From: Streptomyces typhae
Lineage (GTDB): Bacteria; Actinomycetota; Actinomycetes; Streptomycetales; Streptomycetaceae
Assembly: GCF_009755605.1 (NCBI RefSeq)
Contig: NZ_WPNZ01000003.1
Span: forward strand, 434,001 to 498,000
Length of the DNA: 64,000 nt
Reading direction: 5' to 3'
The notes under the pieces were generated by a model. That model had not been told where the DNA came from, ran no database searches, and worked only from the letters and a program-made list of their open reading frames with translations. The stretch's first letter is position 1, and each line of letters opens with the position of its first letter. The position numbers were made by a program, and so were the translations under genes. Below, one piece after another: positions 16,732-26,373 of this stretch.

Positions 16732-17058
16732 CTGGCTGCTACCCCCAGTAGCTGAATCGTCAGTGAGGCAGCGTCCCGGATCGCGGTCGCGGGATGACTT
16801 TCGAGCGGCCCCCCGGATCACACGCGTCCCAGAGATACGCATGCCGCCCGCTAGCTTTTCCAGTTTCCGAAAAGCCGTCAAGGCCGTTGCGGGCGCGATG
16901 CCCGTTATGAGCCAGTTGACCGACGTACGGACATGTGACTGTGACGCAAAAAGCGCAGGAAGCCCACACAAGCCCCATGAACAAAGGCAACCGCCGCCCC
17001 GAGGGCGGCAGTTGCCTTTGCTGTCAGACCGGTTCAGTTTGTCGACTTAGCGCCGAAA
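16732..17058. other. Gene-free region between prfB and the sortase substrate
   Basis: Contains the prfB terminator near 17000 and, further left, a less GC-rich stretch (about 16850-16970) that probably holds the promoter of the sortase substrate. I found no convincing -35/-10 pair and no small gene. Confidence 0.5.
16982..17020 (-). terminator. Hairpin terminator after prfB
   Basis: Arms CAAAGGCAAC-C-GCCGCCC and GGGCGGC-A-GTTGCCTTTG pair with one mismatch and a three-base loop, 39 bases past the prfB stop. Confidence 0.75.
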
Positions 17059-18165
17059 TCACTTCTCCTGTTGCTTGCGCCAGCGAATTCCGGCCTCCAG
17101 GAAGCCGTCGATCTCGCCGTTGAACACCGATTCCGGATTACCGACTTCGTGCTCCGTACGCAGGTCCTTCACCATCTGGTACGGGTGCAGGACGTAGGAA
17201 CGCATCTGGTTGCCCCAGGAGTTGCCGCCGTCGCCCTTGAGGGCGTTCATCTTGGCCTGCTCCTCCTGGCGGCGGCGTTCGAGCAGCTTCGCCTGGAGGA
17301 CGTTCATGGCCGTGGCCTTGTTCTGGATCTGCGAGCGCTCGTTCTGACAGGAGACGACGATGCCCGTCGGGATGTGCGTCAGGCGGACCGCGGAGTCGGT
17401 GGTGTTGACGCCCTGGCCGCCGGGGCCCGATGAGCGGTACACGTCGACGCGCAGCTCGCTCTCGTCGATCTCGATGTGGTCGGTCTGCTCGACGACCGGG
17501 AGGACCTCGACGCCCGCGAAGGACGTCTGCCGGCGGCCCTGGTTGTCGAACGGCGAGATCCGCACCAGGCGGTGCGTGCCCTGCTCGACGGAGAGCGTGC
17601 CGTAGGCGTACGGGACGTTCACGGCGAAGGTGGTCGACTTGATGCCGGCCTCTTCCGCGTACGACGTCTCGTACAGCTCGGTCTTGTAGCCGTGGCGCTC
17701 CGCCCAGCGCAGGTACATGCGCTGGAGCTTCTCCGCGAAGTCCGAGGCGTCGACGCCGCCGGCCTCGGCGCGGATGGTGACGACGGCCTCGCGGGAGTCG
17801 TACTCACCGGAGAGGAGGGTGCGGACCTCCATCTCGTCCAGCGCCTTCTTGACCGCCGTGAGCTCCGACTCGGCCTCCGCGCGGGTGTCCGGGTCGTCCT
17901 CCTCCTCGGCCATCTCGAAGAGCACGCCGAGGTCGTCGATGCGCCCGCGCAGGCCCTCCGCCTTGCGCACCTCCGCCTGGAGGTGGCTCAGCTTGCTGGT
18001 GATCTTCTGCGCTTCGTCCGGGTCGTCCCACAGGGACGGCGCGGCCGCCTGCTCCTCGAGCACGGCGATGTCTGCCCTCAGCTTGTCGAGGTCCAGGACG
18101 GCCTCGATCGACTCCATGGTCGAGGAGAGGGACTTGAGCTCTTCGGATACATCGACGACTGCCAC
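17059..18165 (-). CDS. prfB: Peptide chain release factor 2
   Basis: Releases finished proteins at UGA and UAA stop codons. The 368-residue protein has the class I release factor layout: helical domain 1 (to about residue 110), stop-codon recognition domain with the RF2-type tripeptide SPF in [13 protein letters not shown], and the catalytic GGQ loop [20 protein letters not shown] near residue 250. The reading frame is uninterrupted, so the programmed frameshift that controls prfB in E. coli and many other bacteria is absent. GTG start at 18165. In many bacteria prfB is near ftsEX; here 1.6 kb separates them. Confidence 0.96.
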   Translation of the reverse strand: MAVVDVSEELKSLSSTMESIEAVLDLDKLRADIAVLEEQAAAPSLWDDPDEAQKITSKLSHLQAEVRKAEGLRGRIDDLGVLFEMAEEEDDPDTRAEAESELTAVKKALDEMEVRTLLSGEYDSREAVVTIRAEAGGVDASDFAEKLQRMYLRWAERHGYKTELYETSYAEEAGIKSTTFAVNVPYAYGTLSVEQGTHRLVRISPFDNQGRRQTSFAGVEVLPVVEQTDHIEIDESELRVDVYRSSGPGGQGVNTTDSAVRLTHIPTGIVVSCQNERSQIQNKATAMNVLQAKLLERRRQEEQAKMNALKGDGGNSWGNQMRSYVLHPYQMVKDLRTEHEVGNPESVFNGEIDGFLEAGIRWRKQQEK

Positions 18166-18251
18166 GGGTCCAGCCTAACGCCCGTGAGCTCTCACTTGGG
18201 CCCTGGGCTCATGGGGCTGCGCCCCTCACCCCGCTTGTCGGCCCTCCGGGC

Positions 18252-18357
18252 CTCGTCCTCAAACGCCGGACGGGCTGGGATCCGATACCTCAGCCAGTCC
18301 GGGACCAAATCAGCCCGTCCGCGGAGATATCAAGCCTGTCCGGCGTTTGAGGACGAG
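18252..18357. repeat. Streptomyces-type interspersed inverted repeat
   Basis: Twenty-five-base arms (18252-18276 and 18333-18357) built on CTCGTCCTCAAACGCCGGAC pair with one mismatch, with a second nested pair GACGGGCTG / CAGCCCGTC inside. I know this TCCTCAAACGCCGGAC sequence as a frequent intergenic element in streptomycete genomes. Here it fills the gap between pkaB and prfB and may act as terminator. Confidence 0.75.
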
Positions 18358-18391
18358 CGCGAAGCGCGATTCACGGGGCTCAAGGCCGGGG

Positions 18392-19654
18392 TCAGGGGAC
18401 AGGCGGGGCCGAGTTGCCGTTGGCCGGGGCTGACGGGCCGGACGGGCCTGACGGACCTGACGGGGAGGACTCGTCACCGGAGGTGGCGTACCAGGCTCCG
18501 ACGCCCACCGCGGCGGCAAGGGCCACACCGGCCACGCCGAGTGTGATCCGGCGGCGACGGGTGGCGGCGCGGTGGCGGGCCGAGCCGGGGCGGGCGGCGC
18601 CGGGGGCGCGGGGGGCCCGCGCGGTGCCCCGGGCGCCGCCGGCCAGCTCGTCCGGGGCGGGCACGCGCATGGAGGTGTGGGTGTCCCGGTTGGCGTCCGC
18701 GGGCGCGGCGCCGGGCACCAGGGGCACGGCGCCCCGGCGCGGGGGCTTCTCGCGCGACTCCGGCGCGGCCTCCTCGTAGGACTCCTCGGCGGGCTCCGCC
18801 TCCGGCTCGTCGACGTCCAGCGGCGGCATGCCCGCGAGCAGCGGGAGCTGCTCGCGGAGGCGGGCGCCGAGCTCGGAGGCGCGAAGGCGGGAGGCGGGGG
18901 CCTTGGCCAGGCACTGGACCATGAGCTGCCAGAGCTCTTCGGGGATGCCGGGCAGCGGGACCACGGTCTCGGTGACGTGGCGTCTGAGCACCGCGCCGGG
19001 GTGCCCGCCGCCGAACGGCGTGAAGCCCGCGAGCAGCTCGTACAGGACGGTGGCGAGGGCGTAGATGTCCACGGCGGCGCGCGGGGGCAGACCCTCGATG
19101 ATCTCGGGGGCCAGATAGTCCGGCGTACCGATGATCTTCGTGGCGCGGGTGCGGCGCGGGGAGTCGATGAGCTTGGCGACCCCGAAGTCGGTCAGGAGCG
19201 CGGGGTGCGCCCCGCCCGGACCGAGGGGCCCCTGCATGTCGAGGAGGACGTTCTCGGGCTTGACGTCGCGGTGCACGATCCCCGCGGCGTGCGCCGCGGC
19301 GAGCGCGTCGGCGACGTCCGCGACGATGGCGACGGCGGCCTCGGGGGCGAGCCGCCGCTCGCGCTCCAGGCGCGTGCGCAGGTCCGTGCCGCGGACGAGG
19401 TCCATCACGAGGGCGAGGTCGTTGCCGTCGACCACGAGGTCGTGGACGCCCACCACGCGCGGGTGGTCGAGGCTGAGCAGTGCCGTGCGCTCCTGGACGA
19501 AGCGGCCGACGAGCTCCTGGTCGGAGGCAAGGTCCTCGCGCAGCAGCTTGATGGCGACCGGGCCTTCGGGTCCCTCGCCGAGCCACACCGTGCCGGCGCT
19601 GCCCCGTCCCAGAATCTGGTGGGCCGTGTACCGGCTGCCGATCTTCCGTCCCAA
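18392..19654 (-). CDS. pkaB: Membrane Ser/Thr protein kinase, PkaB-like
   Basis: Eukaryotic-type kinase anchored by one C-terminal helix. I chose the TTG at 19654, which follows TAGGAG by six bases and gives a GRKIGSRYTAHQILGRG start and 420 residues; the S. coelicolor PkaB is about 417 residues. Visible motifs: glycine loop LGRGSAGTVWLG (15-26), ATP Lys in VAIKLL, catalytic HRDVKPENVL near 128, metal-binding DFGVAK near 150, and GTPDYLAPE. The region after about residue 275 is acidic and Pro/Ala/Arg-rich, then RRRRITLGVAGVALAAAVGV spans the membrane, leaving a short Ser/Gly/Pro outer tail. Lacks PASTA sensor repeats, so its signal is not obvious. It lies directly downstream of the paralogous kinase. 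Confidence 0.9.
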   Translation of the reverse strand: MGRKIGSRYTAHQILGRGSAGTVWLGEGPEGPVAIKLLREDLASDQELVGRFVQERTALLSLDHPRVVGVHDLVVDGNDLALVMDLVRGTDLRTRLERERRLAPEAAVAIVADVADALAAAHAAGIVHRDVKPENVLLDMQGPLGPGGAHPALLTDFGVAKLIDSPRRTRATKIIGTPDYLAPEIIEGLPPRAAVDIYALATVLYELLAGFTPFGGGHPGAVLRRHVTETVVPLPGIPEELWQLMVQCLAKAPASRLRASELGARLREQLPLLAGMPPLDVDEPEAEPAEESYEEAAPESREKPPRRGAVPLVPGAAPADANRDTHTSMRVPAPDELAGGARGTARAPRAPGAARPGSARHRAATRRRRITLGVAGVALAAAVGVGAWYATSGDESSPSGPSGPSGPSAPANGNSAPPVP

Positions 19655-19755
19655 GACTGCTCCTACGGATGTGTGTGGGCCCAAAACTACGCGGCCAGGG
19701 CACCAACCATCACATCCGCACGGGAAATCACCCCGTAGGAGTCGACAAATCAACA

Positions 19756-19840
19756 GAGTCGGCGCTACGGAGGAGTCGGCGCCGCAGAGGGGTCGGCGCT
19801 ACGGAGGAGTCGGCGCCGCAGAGGAGTCGGCGCCGCGGCG
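19756..19840. repeat. 17-bp tandem repeat, five units
   Basis: Units at 19756, 19773, 19790, 19807 and 19824 alternate between GAGTCGGCGCTACGGAG and GAGTCGGCGCCGCAGAG types, so a 34-bp pair is also repeated. They fill the gap between the two kinase genes, 45 bases after the pkaA stop. Confidence 0.88.
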
Positions 19841-19884
19841 GCAGCCGGAGGCGGCCGGGTCCGGGAGCCGGACCCGGCCCGGGA

Positions 19885-21522
19885 TCAGTTCCCGTTGATC
19901 TTGCCCATCCAGTCGCCGACGGTGTGGTAGATGTCCTCGACCTGGTCCCAGTACCCCTTCGTGGTGCCGATCCAGTCCTGGAGCGGGCTCAGCTCCCAGA
20001 CCAGCCAGCTCGCGACGAACAGGATGACGAGGACGACCAGGCAGCCCTTGAGGCAGCCGAGGCCGGGGATGCGCGTCCGGTTCGGGTTGTCGCGGCGGCT
20101 CCGGCGCGGAGCGGCGGGCTGCTGCGGCGGGGGCGCCTGCGGGGCGGGCTGCTGCGGCGGCGCGTACGGCTGCGGTTGCGGCGTCCGGCGGCGCGGCTGC
20201 GCCGGGGGCGCGTACGGCTGGGGCTGGTTCTGCGGCGGGTACGGCTGCTGGTGGTGCTGCGGGGGGTACGGCTGGGGCTGTTGCTGCTGTTGCTGCTGCT
20301 GCGGGCGCGCCACCTGGCGCTGGGGGCGGCGGCGCAGCGGGTCCTGGTTCGGGTCCAGGTACTGCACCTGCGTCTGGTCGTTGCGGTCGCGGGCCGCCCG
20401 CATCTGGTTCTGCCAGGGGTGCGGGTCGTCGGGGTTGCCCCCCTGGCCGCCCGGGCCCACCGGCGGCATGACGGCCGTCGGGTCGGCGCCGCCCTGGGGC
20501 CCGCCGGTGTGCGGCAGGACGCTGGTGGCGGCGGCCGGGTCGTACCCGCCGGTGTTCGGCAGGACCTGGGTGGGGTCGGCGGCGCCCGGGGTGTCCGGCA
20601 CCGGCGCGGGCGAGGGGTCCGGGGCGAGCAGCGCGGCCACGCCCTCGGCGGCGGCGATCTGGGCGGCGTTCGCGTGCACCCCGATGCCGTCGGCGACCGC
20701 GCGCAGACCGCGCGCCAGGTTCTCGGCGCTCGGGCGGCGGTCGGGGGCCTTGCTCAGGCAGCGCTCGATGACCGTCCACAGCGGGTCGGGCACGGTGGAG
20801 GGGCGGCGCGGCTCGGCGCTCAGGTGCTGGTGCAGCACTTCGAGGGCGGAGCTGCCGGCGAACGGCGGCCGTCCCGTGACCAGTTCGTACAGCAGGATGC
20901 CCGCGCCGTAGATGTCGACGGCGCTCGTCTGCGGGCGGCCCTCGGCGGACTCCGGCGCGACGTACGCGGGCGTGCCGACGAACTCCTGGGTACGGGTGAG
21001 GCCCGGCGAGTCGGCGAGGCGGGCGATGCCGAAGTCCGTGAGCATCGGGTGCATGCCGCTCGCGTCCTGCTTGACCAGGACGTTCGCGGGCTTCAGGTCA
21101 CGGTGCACGACGCCGTCGGCGTGGCTCGCGGCCAGCGCATCGGCGATCTGCGCGGTGAGCAGGGCCGCCGCCGCGGGCGTGAAGGGGCCGTTCTCGCGCA
21201 GGTACTTGTGCAGGTCGGGGCCGTCGATCAGGTCCATCACCAGGGCGAGGAGATCGCCCTCGACGACCAGGTCGCGGGTCCGCACGATGTTGGGGTGCGT
21301 CAGCCTGAGCAGGACGGAGCGCTCCCTGAGGAAGCGCATCACGACGTCCGGGTCGTTGGCGAGCTCCTCCTTGAGGACCTTGATCGCGACGGTCTCGCCG
21401 GGCTGGCCGGCCACGGCCGCCTCGGCACCCGCGGTCTCTCGCTGGCGGGCTCGCCAGACGGTGCCCGTGGCGCCGCGCCCGAGCGGCTCCTCGAGCAGGT
21501 ACTTGCTGCCTACCGGCCGCAC
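19885..21522 (-). CDS. pkaA: Membrane Ser/Thr protein kinase, PkaA-like
   Basis: Second eukaryotic-type kinase, 545 residues from the GTG at 21522 (MRPVGSKYLLEEPLGRGATG); the S. coelicolor PkaA is about 543. Motifs: glycine loop at 14-22, ATP Lys in VAIKVLKEEL, HRDLKPANVL, DFGIARL, GTPAYVAPES. The kinase domain ends near residue 275. A long disordered juxtamembrane part follows, with DPTQVLPNTGG/ATSVLPHTGG repeats, whose Thr residues are attractive phosphorylation sites, then a Gln/Pro/Tyr-rich stretch containing eight consecutive Gln. One helix (CLKGCLVVLVILFVASWLVW, near 490-510) and a 35-residue outer tail end the protein. A run-on open frame upstream to 21936 has no kinase homology. Confidence 0.92.
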   Translation of the reverse strand: MRPVGSKYLLEEPLGRGATGTVWRARQRETAGAEAAVAGQPGETVAIKVLKEELANDPDVVMRFLRERSVLLRLTHPNIVRTRDLVVEGDLLALVMDLIDGPDLHKYLRENGPFTPAAAALLTAQIADALAASHADGVVHRDLKPANVLVKQDASGMHPMLTDFGIARLADSPGLTRTQEFVGTPAYVAPESAEGRPQTSAVDIYGAGILLYELVTGRPPFAGSSALEVLHQHLSAEPRRPSTVPDPLWTVIERCLSKAPDRRPSAENLARGLRAVADGIGVHANAAQIAAAEGVAALLAPDPSPAPVPDTPGAADPTQVLPNTGGYDPAAATSVLPHTGGPQGGADPTAVMPPVGPGGQGGNPDDPHPWQNQMRAARDRNDQTQVQYLDPNQDPLRRRPQRQVARPQQQQQQQQPQPYPPQHHQQPYPPQNQPQPYAPPAQPRRRTPQPQPYAPPQQPAPQAPPPQQPAAPRRSRRDNPNRTRIPGLGCLKGCLVVLVILFVASWLVWELSPLQDWIGTTKGYWDQVEDIYHTVGDWMGKINGN

Positions 21523-22109
21523 GTCATGCGCTCCCTGCTGATCTGGCTGGTCTGTGGTCCTGTGGTGCTGCGGTGCTGTGCTGTGGTCCTGTGGTGCTGT
21601 CACCCTGTGGTGGTTCCGGCGTCCCGCCGCCTGGGGGCATCGGCCGGCACAGCGTTCCGACCCAACTGTAGTGCCGCCGTACGGGGCGCCGTCCGACGAT
21701 CTTGCCCTTCGGCGGGGGCTGTCCTCCCCTCCGACGGAGGCGATCTTTCCACTCGACGGGGGCCGTCGGGGGCGGAACCGGAACCGTGCACGCACCTCTG
21801 TTCGGAGGGAAGACGCGCGACCGGCGCCGTTGGTTGCCGGAGCCTCCGCGCGGCCGGCCGAATCAGGGCGTACGCCCGCGCCCACATCCGCCCGAGCAGG
21901 CACTGAGAAGGCACTGAGCAGGCACTTTGGGGGCACTTTTCCGAGCAGAGCCGACCATTCAAGATCACATATGGGTGGGGGGCGGGCGCGTTGTCAGCGG
22001 CAGGTGCGAGGATGCTCCCGTACTGGCCGACGTGCCCGTGTGCGGTGGGGGGAATCACAGCGCGTGTCCCCGTGCCGGGCGGCAAGGGCAGAAGGGACCG
22101 CTGACGGCG
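21523..22109. other. Divergent control region between pkaA and the FHA/FtsK gene
   Basis: Nearly 590 bases without a supported gene. Next to pkaA there is a TGTGGTGCTG-rich stretch with a 19-bp direct repeat, CTGTGGTCCTGTGGTGCTG, at 21552-21570 and 21581-21599. The middle is GC-rich with open frames on both strands that lack family resemblance. The part near 21900-21970 is less GC-rich (TCAAGATCACATATGGG) and is the best place for the rightward promoter. Confidence 0.5.
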
Positions 22110-25100
22110 ATGCAGATCCGGCTGACCGTCCTCGGGCCGCATGGCGGCCGGACCGAGCCGGGGGGACGCCCCGCGGCGGCCTGCGACGTGCTGGTCACCG
22201 CCCCCGCCGGGACCGCGCTCGCCGCGGTCGCCTCCGGTCTCGCCGCGGCCGTCTCCGCCGGCGAAGGACCCGCCGTGCTGTACGCGCAGTCGGACCGGCT
22301 CGACCTCCAGCGCTGCACGCTCGGCGAGCCGCCCCTGATCGACGGCGCCGTCCTGTCCGTCGGCGCCCCCGCCGAGCCGGGCCCCGACCTCGCCGACGCC
22401 GCCACGCGGCTGCATGTGGTCGCGGGCCCCGACGCCGGCGGTGTGCATCTGCTGCACGGCGGCCAGATCCGGGTCGGCCGCTCCGACCGGGCCGACGTGC
22501 CCCTGGACGACCCCGACGTGTCCCGGACGCACTGCGCGGTCACCCTCGCCCCCGACGGCCGGGTCACGGTCACGGACCTCGGCTCGACGAACGGCACGAC
22601 GGTCGACGGCCGCACGATCGGCGACCGCCCCGTCCCCCTCCCCTCCGGCTCCCTCCTGCGCATCGGCGAGTCCGTGCTGCGCCTCACCACCGGCAGCGCC
22701 CCCGAGGGCACGCTGCCGACGGCGCCGGACGGCGACGGCCATGTGCGGGTGCGGGTCGCCGCCCTGCCGGAGCACGCGCAGAGCGGCGCGGCGGCGGTGC
22801 CCGCGCCCCGCGCTCCCGGGGGCGCCGCGACGCCCGCCGCGGGGGGCTCGACACAGCACGCGTACGGATCGGCGGACTGGGGCGCGGCGGCCGGTGGCGG
22901 GAGCGCGACCGCGGGCGGGCACGGAGACGCTTCCGCGGGACCTGGAGCAGGATCCGCACCCGAGGCCGCCGGGGGGACGGTGGTGCCGCAGCAGGGCGGG
23001 ATGCCCGACGTGGAGCGGCGCCGTACGGGCACGCCCGCGCGGGGCACGACCGTGCCCCGGGGCCTGCGCAGGCGCGGCGGCCTCTCGGCGTGGGCGCGCC
23101 GCCTCGCGGGGGGCCGGGGCGAGGCCGCGGACCCGTACGACGTCCACGACGAGGGCGGCGACGGCGACGACCGCGACGCCTACGACACGGACCCGCCCGA
23201 CTCCGGCGCGCACGCCTCGTACGGCGCGCACGCTCCGTACGCCTCGCACGACCGGACGCACGGTGGGCCGCGCGGCGCCGGGGTGACCGGCGGGGTGCGT
23301 GCGGAGGGTCACGCCGGGGCGGACGGCGACGGGTACTTCGGCGGGTCGGGCTCCGGTGCGCGGGCGCCCGAGGTGTGGCCCGACGCGGCGGCGCTGCTGC
23401 TCGCCGCGCTGGGGCCGGGGGCGCGGCTGTGGGAGCGGGGGCCCGCACATCCGGAGGCACTGGCCGTGCGGCTCGGTACGACGGACCGGCCGGCTCCCGG
23501 TGCGGCGGGGCTCCTTCCGGCCGTGCCGGTGACGGTGAGCCTGCGGGAGGCGGGGGCGCTGGGGCTCGCCGGGCCCCGGGGGCGGCTCGCGGGCCTCGCG
23601 AGGTCGGTGCTCGCGCAGCTCGCCGCGCTGCACTCCCCCGCCGCCCTGGAGATCGTCCTGATCAGCACGGACCGGGGGCGGACGACCCGGGAGCGCGTCG
23701 ACGAGTGGTCCTGGCTCGGCTGGCTGCCGCACGTCAGGCCCGGCCACGGGCAGGACTGCAGGCTGCTCCTCGCGTACGACCGCGAGCAGGCGGCGGCCCG
23801 CACGGGCGAGCTGCTGCGGCGTCTGGACGAGCCCGCGGAGCCGGGCCCGGCCGGGCGGAACTTCTCCGCCGAGGAGCTGGCCGGTTCCGGCGTGGGCCCG
23901 GCGGCGGCCGGGCCGCGCACGGTCGTGGTGGTGGACGGCGACCCGGGCGCGGCGGACCTCAGGGAGGCCGTCGTGCGGCTGGCCCGCGAGGGGGCGAGGG
24001 CGGGCATCCACGTGGTCTGCCTGGCCGAGACGGCGGCGGCCTCGCCCGCCTCGCCGGTGACGGACACCTTCGAGGCTGCGTGCGAGGTGTCGCCCGCGTT
24101 CCGCGCGTGCGGGGCGGCGGCGCTGCTCAGCGGGGACGTGGCGACGGCCCTGCGGGTGCTGCGCACGGCGGACGGGCGGCCCGCCGGGCACGGCACGGTG
24201 GCCGTGGTGGACGCGGTGTCGGCGGCGTGGGCGCAGCGGTTCGCGCGGGCGCTCGCCCCGTTGCGGCCCGACGGGGCGGCCGGGGGCGGGCACGCGCGCG
24301 TGGCGACGCCGTTGCCGCAGTCCGCGCGGCTCCTGGACGAGTTGGGGCTCGCCCGTGCGACGCCCGCCTCGCTGATGGCCCGGTGGGCTGCCGCCGCCGA
24401 CGACGCGCAGGCGCTCGGGGGGCGGGCCTGGGCGGTGCTCGGCGCGGGCGCGCGCGGTCCCGTCGTGGTGGACCTGGTCGCGGACGGCCCGCATCTGCTG
24501 GTCGAGGGGCCCTCGGGGAGCGGCCGCACGGAACTGCTGCGGTCGGTGGCGGCGTCGCTCGCGGCGGCGGAGCGGCCCGACCGCCTGGGCATCGTCCTGA
24601 TCGACGGCCGCGACGGCGGCCCCGGCTCCGGCCCCGGCACCGGTGGCGGAACCGGCCCCGGGGAGCGCCCCGGCGAGGGCCTGCGCCCCTGCACGGACCT
24701 GCCGCACGTGACCACCCACCTGACGGCCAACGACCCGGTACGCATGCGGGAGTTCGCCCAGTCCCTGACGGCGGAGCTGAAGCGCCGGGCGGAGTTGCTC
24801 GGCCGGGTGGGGTTCGCCGAGTGGCACACGCAGCGGGAGGTGTCGGGGCGGATGGTCGCGCAGCGGGCCGGAGGCAGGGGTGGGGCCGGGGTCGGCGCCG
24901 GGACTGCGGACGGTTCCGGAAGAGCGGCATCGACACCGGCTTCGGCTTCGGCTTCGACATCCGCATCCGCATCGGCACCGGCATCGGCATCGGCATCGGC
25001 ATCGGCGTCCGCATCGGCGTCAGCGGCGGCTGAGGCTGGTGAGGGTGCCAGGGCCGGGGGCGGCAACGGGGCCGGGGGCGGCGCGGTGGCGCGGACCCAG

Positions 25101-25778
25101 GCTGGTGGTGCGGCCCGGACCGGTGGTGGTGGGGCTGTTGTCGGGGGGCGGGGTGCGGACGGGGCCGAGGCCTCGGGTGAGGAGGGCGGTGGGGACATCG
25201 TCGAGGTGCAGACGAGTGCCACGGTGCGGCTGCGGCCCGCTGTGGCCGCGCAGGCCGAGCCCGGTCCGCCCCTGGCGCGGCTCGTCGTGCTCGTCGACGA
25301 CTTCGACGCGCTGCTCGCGCCCGCGCTCGGGTCGCCCGGACGGCCCGCCGCCGGGTCCGTGGTGCGGGCACTGGAGGCCGTGGCGCGGGACGGGGAGCGG
25401 CTCGGGGTGCATCTCGTGGCCGCGGCCCGGGGCGAGCGGGTCGGGGGCTCCGAGGTGGGGCGGCGGGCCGGGCTCGTGGTCGCGCTTGACGCGGTCGGGG
25501 GCGGGGCGGAGGATCCGGCTCCCGGGCGGGGTGTGCTTCGGGGGGACGACGGGCGGGAGGCCGCTTTTCAGGGTGGGCGGGTCACGGGGCGGATTCCCCG
25601 TACGGCGACTCTGCGGCCCACCGTGGTGCCGCTGGAGTGGGAGCGGGTGGGGGATCCGCCGGCCCGGCGGCCCGTCCGTGAGCTGGGGAACGGGCCGACG
25701 GATCTGGCGCTCCTGGCCAGTGCGCTCGACCGCGCGACGCGTTCCGTCGCGGCGGCCCGGATACCGTCCCTCCTCTGA
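22110..25778 (+). CDS. FHA-domain protein with degenerate FtsK/SpoIIIE-type ATPase
   Basis: A 1,222-residue protein. I chose the ATG at 22110 (AAGGGA upstream; MQIRLTVLGPHGGRTEPGG). An FHA phosphothreonine-binding domain lies at about 115-190, with the diagnostic GRS, SRTH and STNGT motifs. After a 170-residue disordered Ala/Gly/Asp stretch comes an FtsK/EccC-like region from about 415. Its Walker A is GPSGSGRTEL near 798, with Arg in place of the catalytic Lys, and a Walker B-like VLVDDFDALL lies near 1055. Between them is a long Ala/Ser repeat insertion. The FHA domain and the neighbouring Ser/Thr kinase suggest that it reads kinase output. It may be a structural rather than a pumping member; the first ATPase module of type VII EccC proteins is comparable. 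Confidence 0.85.
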   Translation: MQIRLTVLGPHGGRTEPGGRPAAACDVLVTAPAGTALAAVASGLAAAVSAGEGPAVLYAQSDRLDLQRCTLGEPPLIDGAVLSVGAPAEPGPDLADAATRLHVVAGPDAGGVHLLHGGQIRVGRSDRADVPLDDPDVSRTHCAVTLAPDGRVTVTDLGSTNGTTVDGRTIGDRPVPLPSGSLLRIGESVLRLTTGSAPEGTLPTAPDGDGHVRVRVAALPEHAQSGAAAVPAPRAPGGAATPAAGGSTQHAYGSADWGAAAGGGSATAGGHGDASAGPGAGSAPEAAGGTVVPQQGGMPDVERRRTGTPARGTTVPRGLRRRGGLSAWARRLAGGRGEAADPYDVHDEGGDGDDRDAYDTDPPDSGAHASYGAHAPYASHDRTHGGPRGAGVTGGVRAEGHAGADGDGYFGGSGSGARAPEVWPDAAALLLAALGPGARLWERGPAHPEALAVRLGTTDRPAPGAAGLLPAVPVTVSLREAGALGLAGPRGRLAGLARSVLAQLAALHSPAALEIVLISTDRGRTTRERVDEWSWLGWLPHVRPGHGQDCRLLLAYDREQAAARTGELLRRLDEPAEPGPAGRNFSAEELAGSGVGPAAAGPRTVVVVDGDPGAADLREAVVRLAREGARAGIHVVCLAETAAASPASPVTDTFEAACEVSPAFRACGAAALLSGDVATALRVLRTADGRPAGHGTVAVVDAVSAAWAQRFARALAPLRPDGAAGGGHARVATPLPQSARLLDELGLARATPASLMARWAAAADDAQALGGRAWAVLGAGARGPVVVDLVADGPHLLVEGPSGSGRTELLRSVAASLAAAERPDRLGIVLIDGRDGGPGSGPGTGGGTGPGERPGEGLRPCTDLPHVTTHLTANDPVRMREFAQSLTAELKRRAELLGRVGFAEWHTQREVSGRMVAQRAGGRGGAGVGAGTADGSGRAASTPASASASTSASASAPASASASASASASASAAAEAGEGARAGGGNGAGGGAVARTQAGGAARTGGGGAVVGGRGADGAEASGEEGGGDIVEVQTSATVRLRPAVAAQAEPGPPLARLVVLVDDFDALLAPALGSPGRPAAGSVVRALEAVARDGERLGVHLVAAARGERVGGSEVGRRAGLVVALDAVGGGAEDPAPGRGVLRGDDGREAAFQGGRVTGRIPRTATLRPTVVPLEWERVGDPPARRPVRELGNGPTDLALLASALDRATRSVAAARIPSLL
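24930..25030. repeat. Hexamer-based repeat encoding an Ala/Ser tract
   Basis: GGCTTC, GCATCC and GGCATC hexamers repeated about 16 times encode an alternating Ala-Ser tract near residues 940-975 of the FHA/FtsK-like protein. Copy number changes would stay in frame. Confidence 0.85.
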
Positions 25779-25954
25779 CGCCCGCCTCCTCTGACCGCAC
25801 CTGCACGTACCGCCGCACCTTGCCCGCACGCCCACATGTGCGCACCGTAGGCCGGGGCTGTGCCCACCCGTTCCGCCCTCTGGGCGGACCAGCTGCCCAC
25901 AGCGGGGGGGCGGGAGCGGGGCTGCCGGCCGCAGCGTGGGTGGGCAAGAAGGGG

Positions 25955-26181
25955 CGGGCGGGTGGGGGAAAGCCGCCGCGCAGCGGCGGTGGCCCCAAGG
26001 CGCAAGGCCCTCGGGCGAGTCCGCCACCATCCGCGCCCACGGCCAGACAGCCGGGAGAAGCCCCCGAGCAGCGGCACCACCCGCGTTCACGGGCGGGCGG
26101 GAGAAGCCACCAGGGGCGCCACCCGCGTTCACGGACGGGCGGGTGGGGAAAGCCGCCGCGCAGCGGCGGTGGCCCCAGGCG
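25955..26181. repeat. Pair of 45-bp direct repeats with internal palindrome
   Basis: Copies at about 25955-26000 and 26135-26180 share GGTGGGG, AAAGCCGCCGCGCAGCGGCG and GTGGCCCCA in order. The internal palindrome (25973-25989 and 26153-26169) could form a hairpin in either transcript. Confidence 0.75.
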
Positions 26182-26373
26182 TGCGGGACGCAGCAGGCGC
26201 CCCGCCAGACGAAGGCGTGCGGGACGCAGCAAGCGCCCCCCGGCCGCCCAAAGGCGCCCCCGCCAGCAGAAGGCGCCCCCGCCAGACCAAATCACAAGGC
26301 CATCACGATCAACGAGTTGGCCGTGTTGACCATCTTGCCGCCCCTCGCCGGCCGGGCGTAGACAGATCGAACG

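Noticed and set aside
17059..18165. Possible programmed frameshift in prfB
   Set aside because: The release factor frame is continuous from the GTG to the stop; no internal UGA with a slippery site is needed.
21523..21936. Upstream extension of the PkaA-like kinase by 138 residues
   Set aside because: The added sequence is Arg/Gly/Thr-rich without kinase features, and the GTG at 21522 gives the expected family start and length.
21600..24827. Very long leftward open frame (over 1,000 residues)
   Set aside because: It is antisense to the FHA/FtsK-like gene, whose frame contains clear FHA motifs; long antisense frames are normal at this GC content.
25955..26285. CRISPR-like array
   Set aside because: Only two copies of the long repeat at 180-base spacing, no regular spacers and no cas genes nearby.
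26326..26366. TTGACC with TAGACA as promoter of the sugar operon
   Set aside because: The hexamers are 27 bases apart, too far for a vegetative promoter.
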